DNA of 33,097 bases from UBA6136 sp044237765 (GTDB lineage Bacteria; Pseudomonadota; Gammaproteobacteria; Methylococcales; Methylococcaceae): positions 1 to 33,097 of the forward strand of contig JBIIEQ010000034.1 of NCBI GenBank assembly GCA_044237765.1, written 5' to 3'. The stretch's first letter is position 1, and every line of letters starts with the position of its first letter. Position numbers and translations under genes: made by a program. The notes under the pieces are model-generated. The model did not search any database and was not told where the DNA came from. It worked only from the letters and a program-made list of their open reading frames with translations. Shown one piece after another: positions 8,695 to 15,924 of this stretch.

Positions 8695-8715
8695 ATCTGT
8701 CTGAAGCGACGCATT

Positions 8716-9312
8716 TTAAGGGGGCGATTTTGCCTTGTCAACAAGATTGCTTTTGATGTCCTGAGAAAAAACCGGCATGGCGGCACGCATATACAGGACC
8801 ATGGACCAGAGCGTCAGGGCGGCGGCGAGAAGCAGAAGCAGCTGACCGAAGTTCTGAAGATTTTCGCGCCATACATCCATGCCCAGCAGGAGCATGGTGA
8901 TCGAGACCATCTGAGCCGTGGTTTTCCATTTGCCCAGCTCAGATACCGCGACCTTCCGACGTTCACCAATTTCCGCCATCCACTCGCGCAAGGAGGCTAT
9001 GGTGATCTCACGGCCGATGATGATGGCCGAAGCGACTGCCACGATGGGGCTGGGATCGGCCTGGACAATAAGGACCAGGGTCACCGCGACCATTAATTTG
9101 TCCGCCACCGGATCTAAAAAGGCCCCGAAGTGTGTGCTCATGTTCATGCGGCGGGCCAGGTAGCCATCCAGCCAATCAGTCAGTCCGGCCAACATGAAAA
9201 CAATTGCACAGAGCAGATGGGCATTCGGCCATGGCAGGTAAAAGAGAACGACCAGGACTGGGATCAGCACGATCCGCAGCAAGGTTAGATAAGTAGGGAG
9301 ATTCAACTCCAT
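8716..9312 (-). CDS. pgsA: CDP-diacylglycerol-glycerol-3-phosphate 3-phosphatidyltransferase
   Basis: The 198-residue inner-membrane enzyme makes phosphatidylglycerophosphate from CDP-diacylglycerol and glycerol-3-phosphate, the committed step to phosphatidylglycerol and cardiolipin. The CDP-alcohol phosphotransferase signature DG-x2-AR-x8-G-x3-D-x3-D is complete at residues 49-71 (DGYLARRMNMSTHFGAFLDP, then VAD). Four to five hydrophobic helices are visible, starting with YLTLLRIVLIPVLVVLFYL (8-26). The N terminus MELNLPTYLTLLRI is typical. An AGGA ribosome site lies within the end of uvrC. The ATG is three bases beyond the uvrC stop codon, so the pair is translationally close and surely one operon, as in many gammaproteobacteria. 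Confidence 0.96.
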   Translation of the reverse strand: MELNLPTYLTLLRIVLIPVLVVLFYLPWPNAHLLCAIVFMLAGLTDWLDGYLARRMNMSTHFGAFLDPVADKLMVAVTLVLIVQADPSPIVAVASAIIIGREITIASLREWMAEIGERRKVAVSELGKWKTTAQMVSITMLLLGMDVWRENLQNFGQLLLLLAAALTLWSMVLYMRAAMPVFSQDIKSNLVDKAKSPP

Positions 9313-9315
9313 CGT

Positions 9316-11154
9316 TCAGTTTTCCTGTTCATGGAACGTATCGTAGATACGTTGTGCTAACTGCAGGCTGATGCCATCTATACGTAAGAGGGCATCCACT
9401 CCGGCGCGGCTGATTTCCCGCACCCCCCCGAATTGCCGCAACAGCTGCTGACGCCGCTTGACTCCCAAACCAGGAATTCCTTCGAGCGTCGACTGTTTGC
9501 GGGCCTTTGCCCGTCTCTGTCGATGACCGGTGATGGCAAACCGATGTGCCTCATCACGAATTTGCTGTATCAGGAGCAGGGCAGGTGAGTTAGAGGGTAG
9601 CATGAAAGCGGGGGTGGATTCTGCTGGAATTAGTACCTCCATGCCTGGTTTTCGATCTGGACCCTTGGCGACACCGAGGGTTCTGATGGATGCCATTCCC
9701 AAATCATCCAGTGCCGCCATGACGGCCTTTACCTGCCCCTTGCCCCCATCGATGAGAAGGATATCCGGCGGATCGAACTCACCCTCCCTCACACGGCGAT
9801 AGCGACGTGTGACAGCCTGCGCCAGTGCCGCATAATCGTCTCCGGGCTGGATGCCTTCGATATTGAAGCGACGGTAAGCCGACTTGACCGGTCCCTGCTG
9901 GTCGAATACCACGCATGAAGCCACCGTCAGTTCGCCCTGGGTATGACTGATGTCGAAGCATTCCAGTCTTTTGGGTGTCTCGGCGCACTGAAGTGTCTGA
10001 CCCAGCGCCAGGAATCGTGTATGCATATCCTGTCGGTTGGCCAGTTTTGCTGTCAGTGCGCTTTCTGCGTTGGTGCGAGCCAATTGCACCCGACGGGCAC
10101 GCTCGCCTCGGAGCTTCCCGGAAATGCGCACGGAATGACCGGCTTGGGCCGTCAGCATTTCTTCCAGCAGGGCCGGGTCTTCCAGTGATTCGCTGACCAA
10201 AATTTCCCGAGGGATCGGTTTGCCCAGGTAATACTGGCCAACGAATGCCTCAATCAGGGACTGGCCGTCTTGTTCCTCGGGCATGACAGGAAAAAAGGTT
10301 TGGTCGCCGATTTGTTGCCCACCCCGGATGAATACCATCTGGATACAGGAGGTATGGCCTCTCAGCGCGCAGGCAATGATGTCCACGTCACCCTGTTCGC
10401 CGTGCACGGATTGCCGCTCGAGAACCGTGCGCAATGTTGCGATCTGATCTCGATAACGGGCCGCTTTTTCAAAATTCAGCTCTGCTGACGCTTTTTCCAT
10501 CCTTTGTGCCAGTGCATCAATCAGCTGCCGTCCATCGCCTTCAAGAAACATCAGTGTGTCATGGACATCTTCGGCATAGCTTGCTTGATCGATCAGCCCG
10601 ACACAGGGCGCCGTGCAGCGCTCGATCTGATACTCAAGGCAGGGACGGCTTCGATTCTCGAAATATGAATCACGACATTGGCGTACCGGGAAAATCTTTT
10701 GCAACAGCCTTAGGCTTTCGCGCACAGCACTAGCGCTGGGGTAGGGTCCAAAATAGCGGCCCAGCCCGGTCTTTGCGCCCCGATGAAAACTCAGGCGCGG
10801 AAATTTCTGATGCGTGCTGACATAGATGGATGGATAGCTTTTGTCGTCGCGTAGCGTAATGTTGTAGCGGGGTTTATGGCGCTTGATCAGCTGACTTTCC
10901 AGCAGCAGTGCCTCTCCTTCGGTATGCGTTACTCGAACATCGATGCTATGGACACGAGCCACCATGGCCTGCTGTTTAGGCGAGCAATCCTTAGAGGAAA
11001 AATAGCTGGAGACCCTTTTCTTCAGGTTCTTGGCTTTGCCGACATAAATAACCTCGCCTCTCGAATCCAGCATTCGATAAACGCCGGGCCTTTGGGTCAG
11101 GGACTCCAAAAAGGCACTGATGTCAAAGGCAGTGGCGGGTTCACGATCGGTCAT
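9316..11154 (-). CDS. uvrC: UvrABC excinuclease subunit C
   Basis: The 612-residue nuclease makes both incisions around UvrB-bound lesions in nucleotide excision repair. The GIY-YIG domain is at about residues 17-100 (RPGVYRMLDSRGEVIYVGKA), and a cysteine-containing linker follows. The UVR/UvrB-binding segment is near 200-235 (FEKAARYRDQI). The RNase H-like 5' nuclease domain has ECFDISHTQGE and DILLIDGGKGQ. A C-terminal helix-hairpin-helix pair includes LEGIPGLGVKRRQQLLRQFG. Length matches UvrC (about 600-610). The ATG at 11154 has only a weak ribosome site. It precedes pgsA and faces the divergent AAA ATPase gene. Confidence 0.97.
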   Translation of the reverse strand: MTDREPATAFDISAFLESLTQRPGVYRMLDSRGEVIYVGKAKNLKKRVSSYFSSKDCSPKQQAMVARVHSIDVRVTHTEGEALLLESQLIKRHKPRYNITLRDDKSYPSIYVSTHQKFPRLSFHRGAKTGLGRYFGPYPSASAVRESLRLLQKIFPVRQCRDSYFENRSRPCLEYQIERCTAPCVGLIDQASYAEDVHDTLMFLEGDGRQLIDALAQRMEKASAELNFEKAARYRDQIATLRTVLERQSVHGEQGDVDIIACALRGHTSCIQMVFIRGGQQIGDQTFFPVMPEEQDGQSLIEAFVGQYYLGKPIPREILVSESLEDPALLEEMLTAQAGHSVRISGKLRGERARRVQLARTNAESALTAKLANRQDMHTRFLALGQTLQCAETPKRLECFDISHTQGELTVASCVVFDQQGPVKSAYRRFNIEGIQPGDDYAALAQAVTRRYRRVREGEFDPPDILLIDGGKGQVKAVMAALDDLGMASIRTLGVAKGPDRKPGMEVLIPAESTPAFMLPSNSPALLLIQQIRDEAHRFAITGHRQRRAKARKQSTLEGIPGLGVKRRQQLLRQFGGVREISRAGVDALLRIDGISLQLAQRIYDTFHEQEN

Positions 11155-11189
11155 GGCGGCGAGATAACAGGCCCGTGGCTGGATTGATC

Positions 11190-11197
11190 ATTATAAT
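11190..11197. promoter_or_regulatory. Palindromic -10 box between divergent genes
   Basis: ATTATAAT is its own reverse complement, so a perfect TATAAT exists on the plus strand (11192-11197, towards the AAA gene) and on the minus strand (11190-11195, towards uvrC). Neither side has a good -35 at 16-18 bases. Both gene starts are 36-52 bases away. Sharing of this box by two promoters is inferred. Confidence 0.4.
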
Positions 11198-11248
11198 GGC
11201 GCCTTGACAAGCAGGATGCTCGCCCCCCTTTTTTTTGGATGCAACGCG

Positions 11249-12727
11249 ATGAATGACTCCCTCAACCCCAAACTCACAAAGGGGCTAATCAATCAATATC
11301 CGCTCATCTATGTTCAAAGCCGCGAGGAGCAACGGCTGGAACGCCAGCTGAGTCAACTCTCTCAAATCCATTATGGGGACGATCGTCCCATCCTTGAGTG
11401 GAGTGCAGCTCAGGGCCTGGCCGGAGATGATACGTTGACCGATCCATTGGCGGTCATACGCCTCATCCGCAAGGCGGATAAGCCTTGTTTTTATCTCCTA
11501 CGGGACCTGCCTGCACTTTTTGACGATAATCCGGTTCTGGTGAGAGCGCTGCGCGATCTTTACCGCGACCTCGCGGGCAAGAATTGCTTTGTGTTCCTCT
11601 CGCACCCGGGTCTTCTGCTGCCTGAAGAGTTGAAAGGTCAGCTATGGCTGGTCGATTTGGGCATGCCCGGCGGGGATGAGATCCTGACCTATCTCAAGGG
11701 GGTGATGACGGAGAAGGGAAAAGGGACGAGCGTTAATGAAGACTGGTATCAGCAGTCCGCCACCGCCATGAAGGGGCTGACACTGGACGAGGTTCGCCAC
11801 CTGGTCTATGGCTGGTCCAGTGAAAACCGTTTCGAGCTCGAAACGGTTCTGCCGGACATCTACGCCGACAAGACAGCAGCCCTGCAGAAGGAAGGCTGTC
11901 TCCAGTTCATGTCCAAGAGCATTCAGGTGGATCAGGTTGGTGGGCTTGAGAATCTGAAGGAATGGGTGATGGGCCGTAAATCCCTCTTCAGTCGGCAGTC
12001 GTTCCAAACCGGTGTACCGATGCCGGCGGGCATTCTCTTCATGGGGATCAGCGGTTGCGGCAAAAGTATGGCAGCCAAGGTCATTGCCAGCGCATGGAAT
12101 CTACCGCTGGTTCGACTGGACATGAACCTCGTCATGTCCGGCGCCTTCGGTTCGCCGGAATATGCCTTCGATCGCGCACTCCGCACCGCTGAAAACATAT
12201 CACCGCTGGTGCTCTGGATCGATGAAATGGAGAACAGCTTCGGCTACGACAGCATGTCCGGAACGACCGGCGGTAGCAGCAGCATTTTCTCCAGTTTCCT
12301 GACCTGGATGCAGGAAAAGCCGCCGCAAGTATTCGTGGTGGCGACGGCCAACCGCATCGAAAAGCTCCCTGCTGAGGTCATTCGTAAAGGCCGCTTCGAT
12401 CAGTTGTTCTTCCTTGATTTACCAAGCGATGAAGAGCGGCGTGCGATCTTTCGGATTCACATAAAAGCCTATGGGGCAGACCCCGAGACGTTCAATATGA
12501 ATTTGCTGTCCATTGTCACAAAGGACTGGAGCGGTGCGGAAATCGAACAGGCCGTCAAAGCGGCGCGCATTCATGCGTTTCAGGAAGGCCGGGTATTTGA
12601 TGAAAAGGACATTACCTATACCTCGGCGCGGATGGTGCCCTTATCCCGCACCATGGAGGAGCAGATCAAGCATCTGCGGCAATGGTCCCAGACACGCGCG
12701 ACTCCCGCCTCCAAGAAAGCGGCCTGA
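11249..12727 (+). CDS. Ycf46-like AAA family ATPase
   Basis: I start at the ATG at 11249 (492 residues), with GGA about nine bases upstream; an in-frame TTG at 11204 would add an unlikely leader. Residues 1-210 form an N-terminal domain typical of Ycf46 relatives (a degenerate P-loop-like fold with VFLSHPGLLLPEELKG). The AAA module follows: VGGLENLKEWV, Walker A GISGCGKS (266-273), Walker B VLWIDEME (D325, E326), sensor 1 ATANR, and VIRKGRFDQLFF with arginine-finger candidates. In cyanobacteria Ycf46 relatives are linked to growth under low inorganic carbon; in proteobacteria the role is not established. It sits alone, divergent from uvrC, with a strong terminator-like hairpin after it. Confidence 0.88.
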   Translation: MNDSLNPKLTKGLINQYPLIYVQSREEQRLERQLSQLSQIHYGDDRPILEWSAAQGLAGDDTLTDPLAVIRLIRKADKPCFYLLRDLPALFDDNPVLVRALRDLYRDLAGKNCFVFLSHPGLLLPEELKGQLWLVDLGMPGGDEILTYLKGVMTEKGKGTSVNEDWYQQSATAMKGLTLDEVRHLVYGWSSENRFELETVLPDIYADKTAALQKEGCLQFMSKSIQVDQVGGLENLKEWVMGRKSLFSRQSFQTGVPMPAGILFMGISGCGKSMAAKVIASAWNLPLVRLDMNLVMSGAFGSPEYAFDRALRTAENISPLVLWIDEMENSFGYDSMSGTTGGSSSIFSSFLTWMQEKPPQVFVVATANRIEKLPAEVIRKGRFDQLFFLDLPSDEERRAIFRIHIKAYGADPETFNMNLLSIVTKDWSGAEIEQAVKAARIHAFQEGRVFDEKDITYTSARMVPLSRTMEEQIKHLRQWSQTRATPASKKAA

Positions 12728-12799
12728 TAGACCGAAAAACTTCAGTACCTTTGCTAAGATAATTATTCACAGGGTGGCTTAGCCAATAGCCGACTCATC

Positions 12800-12831
12800 C
12801 GGCGTCCCGTCTGGGGCGCCGTTTTCATTTT
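12800..12831 (+). terminator. Strong hairpin with U-tract just before gltX
   Basis: CGGCGTCCC (12800-12808) and GGGGCGCCG (12813-12821) form nine pairs, one of them T-G, with loop GTCT, and are followed by TTTTCATTTT. It lies 73 bases after the AAA gene stop, and its T-rich tail ends 13 bases before the gltX ATG. It either ends the AAA transcript or acts as a leader attenuator for gltX. Confidence 0.75.
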
Positions 12832-12844
12832 CAGGACCTTCGTT

Positions 12845-14245
12845 ATGACCATTCGCACCCGATTCGCGCCCAGCCCGACCGGCTATCTTCATGTCGGCGG
12901 AGCCCGCACGGCTCTTTTTTCCTGGCTCTATGCCCGCAAGCATGGCGGAACATACGTGCTGCGCATCGAGGATACCGACCTCGAACGCTCAACAGCCGAA
13001 TCAGTCAACGCCATTTTGGAAGGGATGACCTGGCTGGGGCTGGAATATGACGAGGGACCTTTCTATCAGACCCATCGTTTTGACCGCTACAAGGCTCTGA
13101 TTCAACAACTTCTGGATGAGGGCAAGGCCTATCACTGCTATTGCAGCAAGGAAGAACTGGACGAAATGCGCGAAACGCAGATGGCACGCAAGGAGAAGCC
13201 GCGCTATGACGGTCGTTGTCGGCATCGATCCGAGCCCAGGGAAGGCGTTGCCCCGGTCGTGCGCTTTCGAAACCCTGACGATGGTGCGGTGGTGATTGAT
13301 GATCAGGTGAAAGGCCAGATTGTTGTCCGCAACAGCGAATTGGATGACCTGATCATTGCACGTTCCGATGGGTCGCCCACCTACAACTTCACGGTGGTCG
13401 TCGACGATCTCGACATGCGCATTACCCATGTGATTCGTGGCGATGATCATGTCAATAACACCCCACGGCAGATCAATATCCTCAAGGCGTTGGGTGCTGA
13501 ATTGCCAAAATATGCGCATGTCCCGATGATTCTTGGCTCCGATGGCGCCCGTTTATCAAAACGACATGGCGCAGTCAGCGTGATGCAATACCGCGATGAT
13601 GGTTTCCTGCCTGAAGCGGTGCTTAATTATCTTGTCCGGCTAGGCTGGTCTCACGGCGATCAGGAAATCTTCTCGCTGGATGAAATGATCGAGCATTTTG
13701 ATGTGCCGGATATCAACCACTCGGCCTCCACGTTCAATCCGGACAAGCTGCTTTGGTTGAATCATCATTATCTGATGCATGGCGATCCCGTTCACGTGGC
13801 ACATCATTTTCGCTGGCATTTGGGTCGGCTGGGGATTGACCCCACGGAAGGGCCTGATCCGGCTGAGGTCGTCAAGGCACAGCGCGAGCGGAATAAAACA
13901 CTGGTTGAAATGGCAGAAGCGAGCGCCTTCTTTTATCGCGATTTTCATCAATACGATGAAAAAGCAGCCAAAAAGAACCTGACGCCCGATGCCATCGAGG
14001 GTCTTTCAATGCTGAGACAGAATCTGGGCGCTCTTCGTCCTTGGGTGAGGGAGAGCATTCATGACCTTATCGCGGCGACTGCAGACGCACTGGACGTGAA
14101 AATGGGCGGAATTGCGCAGCCATTGCGCGTGGCTGTCTCGGGAACTTCCGTTTCACCGCCCATCGACCTGACTCTTGAGATCCTTGGACAGGAGAAGACC
14201 ATGTTGCGTATTGATCAGGCATTGGCCTGGATAAAAAAAGGCTAG
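12845..14245 (+). CDS. gltX: Glutamyl-tRNA synthetase
   Basis: The 466-residue class I synthetase charges tRNA-Glu with glutamate. The first signature (HIGH-like) is FAPSPTGYLHVGGARTALF with HVGG at 16-19. The second (KMSKS-like) is ARLSKRHG at 235-242. A zinc-knuckle pattern C-x-C-x24-C-x-H (from HCYCSKEE to DGRCRH) matches the zinc-binding site of E. coli GluRS. The C-terminal helical anticodon-binding domain fills residues 320-466. An AGGA ribosome site lies before the ATG. tRNA-Ala and tRNA-Glu lie immediately downstream, so the enzyme and its substrate tRNA are neighbours. I see no second GltX-type gene in the window and nothing that decides whether it also charges tRNA-Gln. Confidence 0.97.
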   Translation: MTIRTRFAPSPTGYLHVGGARTALFSWLYARKHGGTYVLRIEDTDLERSTAESVNAILEGMTWLGLEYDEGPFYQTHRFDRYKALIQQLLDEGKAYHCYCSKEELDEMRETQMARKEKPRYDGRCRHRSEPREGVAPVVRFRNPDDGAVVIDDQVKGQIVVRNSELDDLIIARSDGSPTYNFTVVVDDLDMRITHVIRGDDHVNNTPRQINILKALGAELPKYAHVPMILGSDGARLSKRHGAVSVMQYRDDGFLPEAVLNYLVRLGWSHGDQEIFSLDEMIEHFDVPDINHSASTFNPDKLLWLNHHYLMHGDPVHVAHHFRWHLGRLGIDPTEGPDPAEVVKAQRERNKTLVEMAEASAFFYRDFHQYDEKAAKKNLTPDAIEGLSMLRQNLGALRPWVRESIHDLIAATADALDVKMGGIAQPLRVAVSGTSVSPPIDLTLEILGQEKTMLRIDQALAWIKKG

Positions 14246-14271
14246 ACAGGACTGATTCATTTCTTTATTAT
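14243..14271 (+). promoter_or_regulatory. Probable promoter of the tRNA-Ala/tRNA-Glu unit
   Basis: TAGACA (14243-14248) and TATTAT (14266-14271) are 17 bases apart and match the sigma70 consensus at 5/6 each. The -35 box contains the gltX stop codon. The bases after the -10 are GC-rich (TCGCGGC), like the discriminator of stringently controlled stable-RNA promoters. Initiation near 14278 would be about 11 bases before tRNA-Ala. Confidence 0.6.
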
Positions 14272-14288
14272 TCGCGGCTCAACGTTGC

Positions 14289-14364
<76 letters not shown>

Positions 14365-14382
14365 ACAACGTTAAAGCGTTCC

Positions 14383-14458
14383 GTCCCCATCGTCTAGAGG
14401 CCTAGGACATCGCCCTTTCACGGCGACGACAGGGGTTCGAATCCCCTTGGGGACGCCA
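14383..14458 (+). tRNA. tRNA-Glu (UUC), CCA encoded
   Basis: The acceptor GTCCCCA pairs with TGGGGAC. The anticodon arm CGCCCTTTCACGGCG shows anticodon TTC, GTTCGAATC is the T loop, and the end is GCCA. The neighbouring gltX encodes its synthetase. Confidence 0.98.
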
Positions 14459-14521
14459 CTAAATTGGCGGGTAAGCGGTTGTGAAAGAGCCGCCTCAATC
14501 ATCTCGCTGAATTTGCAAAAC

Positions 14522-14547
14522 AAGCTGCCATTAGGCGGCTTTTTTTG
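14522..14547 (+). terminator. Rho-independent terminator after the tRNAs
   Basis: AAGCTGCC (14522-14529) and GGCGGCTT (14534-14541) form eight pairs including one T-G, with a four-base loop, and the T run continues to 14547. It closes the tRNA transcript before the small regulator gene. A longer alternative stem from AGCCGCCT at 14488 is also possible. Confidence 0.8.
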
Positions 14548-14596
14548 TTTCTGCCGAATGCTCAGGCATCCTCGTTCATCGACATTCAGAGAATAT

Positions 14597-14968
14597 ATGA
14601 CACAAATAACTGCGCTGACTCGCGCGATCGAACTACTCGGCGGCAAGGGCCGTACCGTGAATCTTTTGGGTATCTCGGAAGCCCACCTTCTGCGGTGGAT
14701 GAAGGGTGCGGATATCCCTGCAGACATTGCGACCAAAATCGAGGAATTAACCGAGGGTAAAGTCGATGCTCGGGAATTGGCCGAGCCAGACTACGGGCGA
14801 CTGCCTCTTGAAATTGGCCGATGTCTCGGCGAACACAAGTCAGTGGGTGTGTGTTTCGAGCGGGAATCCTGCTGGCGCTATATCGCCAGAGAAGACTTGG
14901 GCGCTGCAACGCCCCTTTATTCACATCTTTGTCAGAATGGTACTGACCAGAAGTTGTCTCCGCTCTGA
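14597..14968 (+). CDS. YdaS/Cro-like helix-turn-helix protein
   Basis: From the ATG at 14597 this is a 123-residue protein; the frame is open further upstream, but only through the tRNA and terminator. Residues 1-60 (ALTRAIELLGGKGRTVNLLG, then ISEAHLLRWMKG and IPADIATKIEELTEGKV) fit the YdaS/Cro pattern: AI..LGG at the start, a helix-turn-helix, a tryptophan in the recognition helix, and the ending IE.LT.GKV...EL. The C-terminal half has three Cys and no family I recognise. YdaS-like genes are common in prophages and as toxin-antitoxin regulators. Lying directly after a tRNA-Glu, it may be a remnant of an integrated element, but no integrase or toxin partner is present. The ribosome site is poor (CAGAGA). 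Confidence 0.7.
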   Translation: MTQITALTRAIELLGGKGRTVNLLGISEAHLLRWMKGADIPADIATKIEELTEGKVDARELAEPDYGRLPLEIGRCLGEHKSVGVCFERESCWRYIAREDLGAATPLYSHLCQNGTDQKLSPL

Positions 14969-15011
14969 CAGGAGCATACTCCCAAAGGCGAAGCCGACTG
15001 TCTCATTGCTC

Positions 15012-15044
15012 AAAACTGGACGGGGCGCGCCCCCGTCCAGTTTT
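15012..15044. terminator. Strong bidirectional terminator
   Basis: AAAACTGGACGGGG (15012-15025) and CCCCGTCCAGTTTT (15031-15044) form a perfect 14-base-pair stem with a five-base loop and A/T ends. It sits between the convergent HTH gene and ssb and can stop transcription from both sides. Confidence 0.9.
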
Positions 15045-15074
15045 GGAGCCACAACGAATTACTTTCCGGCTGTT

Positions 15075-15572
15075 TTAGAAGGGAATGTCGTCGTCGAAAT
15101 CGACGTCCATGCCGCCGCCGGTGCTGGGCGGGTAGGGCTGGCTACTGGAAGGTTTCGGCGCGTCGTAGCCCAAATCCTGGTTATATCCACCCGCGTTGCT
15201 GGCTGGACGAGGAGCCGGTGAACCGTCACCGCCACCAGCCCGATCCAGCATCTGAAATTCCTGCGCCACAATTTCCGTGGTGTAGCGGTCCTGTCCGTTC
15301 TTATCCTGCCATTTTCTTGTTTGCAAGCGGCCTTCGAGGTAAAGCTTGCTGCCTTTTCTCAGATAATCCCGGGCAATCTCAGCCGTGCGACCAAACATGA
15401 CCACGCGATGCCATTCGGTCCGTTCCTGCAACTGTCCCTGCTGATCTTTCCAGGCTTCGCCGGTGGCTACGTTGAGGTTGGCAACGACACTCCCGTTGGG
15501 GGATTGGCGTATTTCCGGGTCAGCACCCAGGTTACCGACGAGTATGACTTTGTTAACACCGCGAGAGGCCAT
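15075..15572 (-). CDS. ssb: Single-stranded DNA-binding protein
   Basis: The 165-residue protein coats single-stranded DNA in replication, recombination and repair, acting as a tetramer. The OB fold is residues 1-112 and begins MASRGVNKVILVGNLGADPE. The conserved RTEWHRVVMFGRTAEIARDY and GSKLYLEGRLQTRKWQDKNG follow. A Gly/Pro/Ser-rich linker leads to the acidic tip DFDDDIPF, which recruits partner proteins. An AAGGAG ribosome site precedes the ATG. It is not next to uvrA here, and I see no clear LexA box upstream. It converges with the small HTH gene. Confidence 0.98.
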   Translation of the reverse strand: MASRGVNKVILVGNLGADPEIRQSPNGSVVANLNVATGEAWKDQQGQLQERTEWHRVVMFGRTAEIARDYLRKGSKLYLEGRLQTRKWQDKNGQDRYTTEIVAQEFQMLDRAGGGDGSPAPRPASNAGGYNQDLGYDAPKPSSSQPYPPSTGGGMDVDFDDDIPF

Positions 15573-15679
15573 GATTTTCTCCTTGTTAGCATCTTGGACG
15601 GATGATCCCGTGTCCGCTTATTGTACTGGAAAGGTCACGGCTCGCCGCTGAATTGGGATCGAGTCGGGTAGGCTCCTCT

Positions 15680-15838
15680 TCAGCGACATTGACCCGTTTT
15701 GTAGTCGATGCCGTTCGGACAATCCGCATCCGAAGAATTGGCGGCGCTTTCCACTCTTGATTTGTCGATTTTTGTGTAGGTCGCCCCGCAACCAATCAGG
15801 GTTTGCAAGGCCAGACAGGCGACGATGATCGTTTTCAT
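15680..15838 (-). CDS. Small putative lipoprotein, 52 residues
   Basis: This frame, too short for routine calling, runs from an ATG at 15838 to TGA at 15680-15682. The start MKTIIVACLALQTLIGC has a lysine, a hydrophobic stretch and a lipobox-like LIGC, so Cys 17 would be the lipidated residue and the mature protein about 36 residues. The mature part (GATYTKIDKSRVESAANSS, then DADCPNGIDYKTGQCR) has two further cysteines, C40 and C51, that could form a disulfide in the periplasm. I do not recognise a family. It lies between ssb and pntB on the same strand. The ribosome site is weak. The call rests on the signal sequence and on the absence of any other gene in the gap. Confidence 0.6.
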   Translation of the reverse strand: MKTIIVACLALQTLIGCGATYTKIDKSRVESAANSSDADCPNGIDYKTGQCR

Positions 15839-15924
15839 GGCGTATGAACTGGGGTAATGCGGGATCAGACTCTGCGACCTTATCGAACCGATGCCGATAA
15901 GGCCGCAATGGATCCCTCTTGGAG

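Noticed and set aside
14458..15074. Integrated element with attachment-site duplication after tRNA-Glu
   Set aside because: No repeat of the tRNA 3' end, no integrase and no second phage-type gene between tRNA-Glu and ssb; only the single HTH gene suggests it.
15586..15795. 69-residue minus-strand frame overlapping the small lipoprotein region
   Set aside because: A different frame (15680-15838) has a lipobox signal sequence and better explains the segment; this one has no signal, start site or motif.
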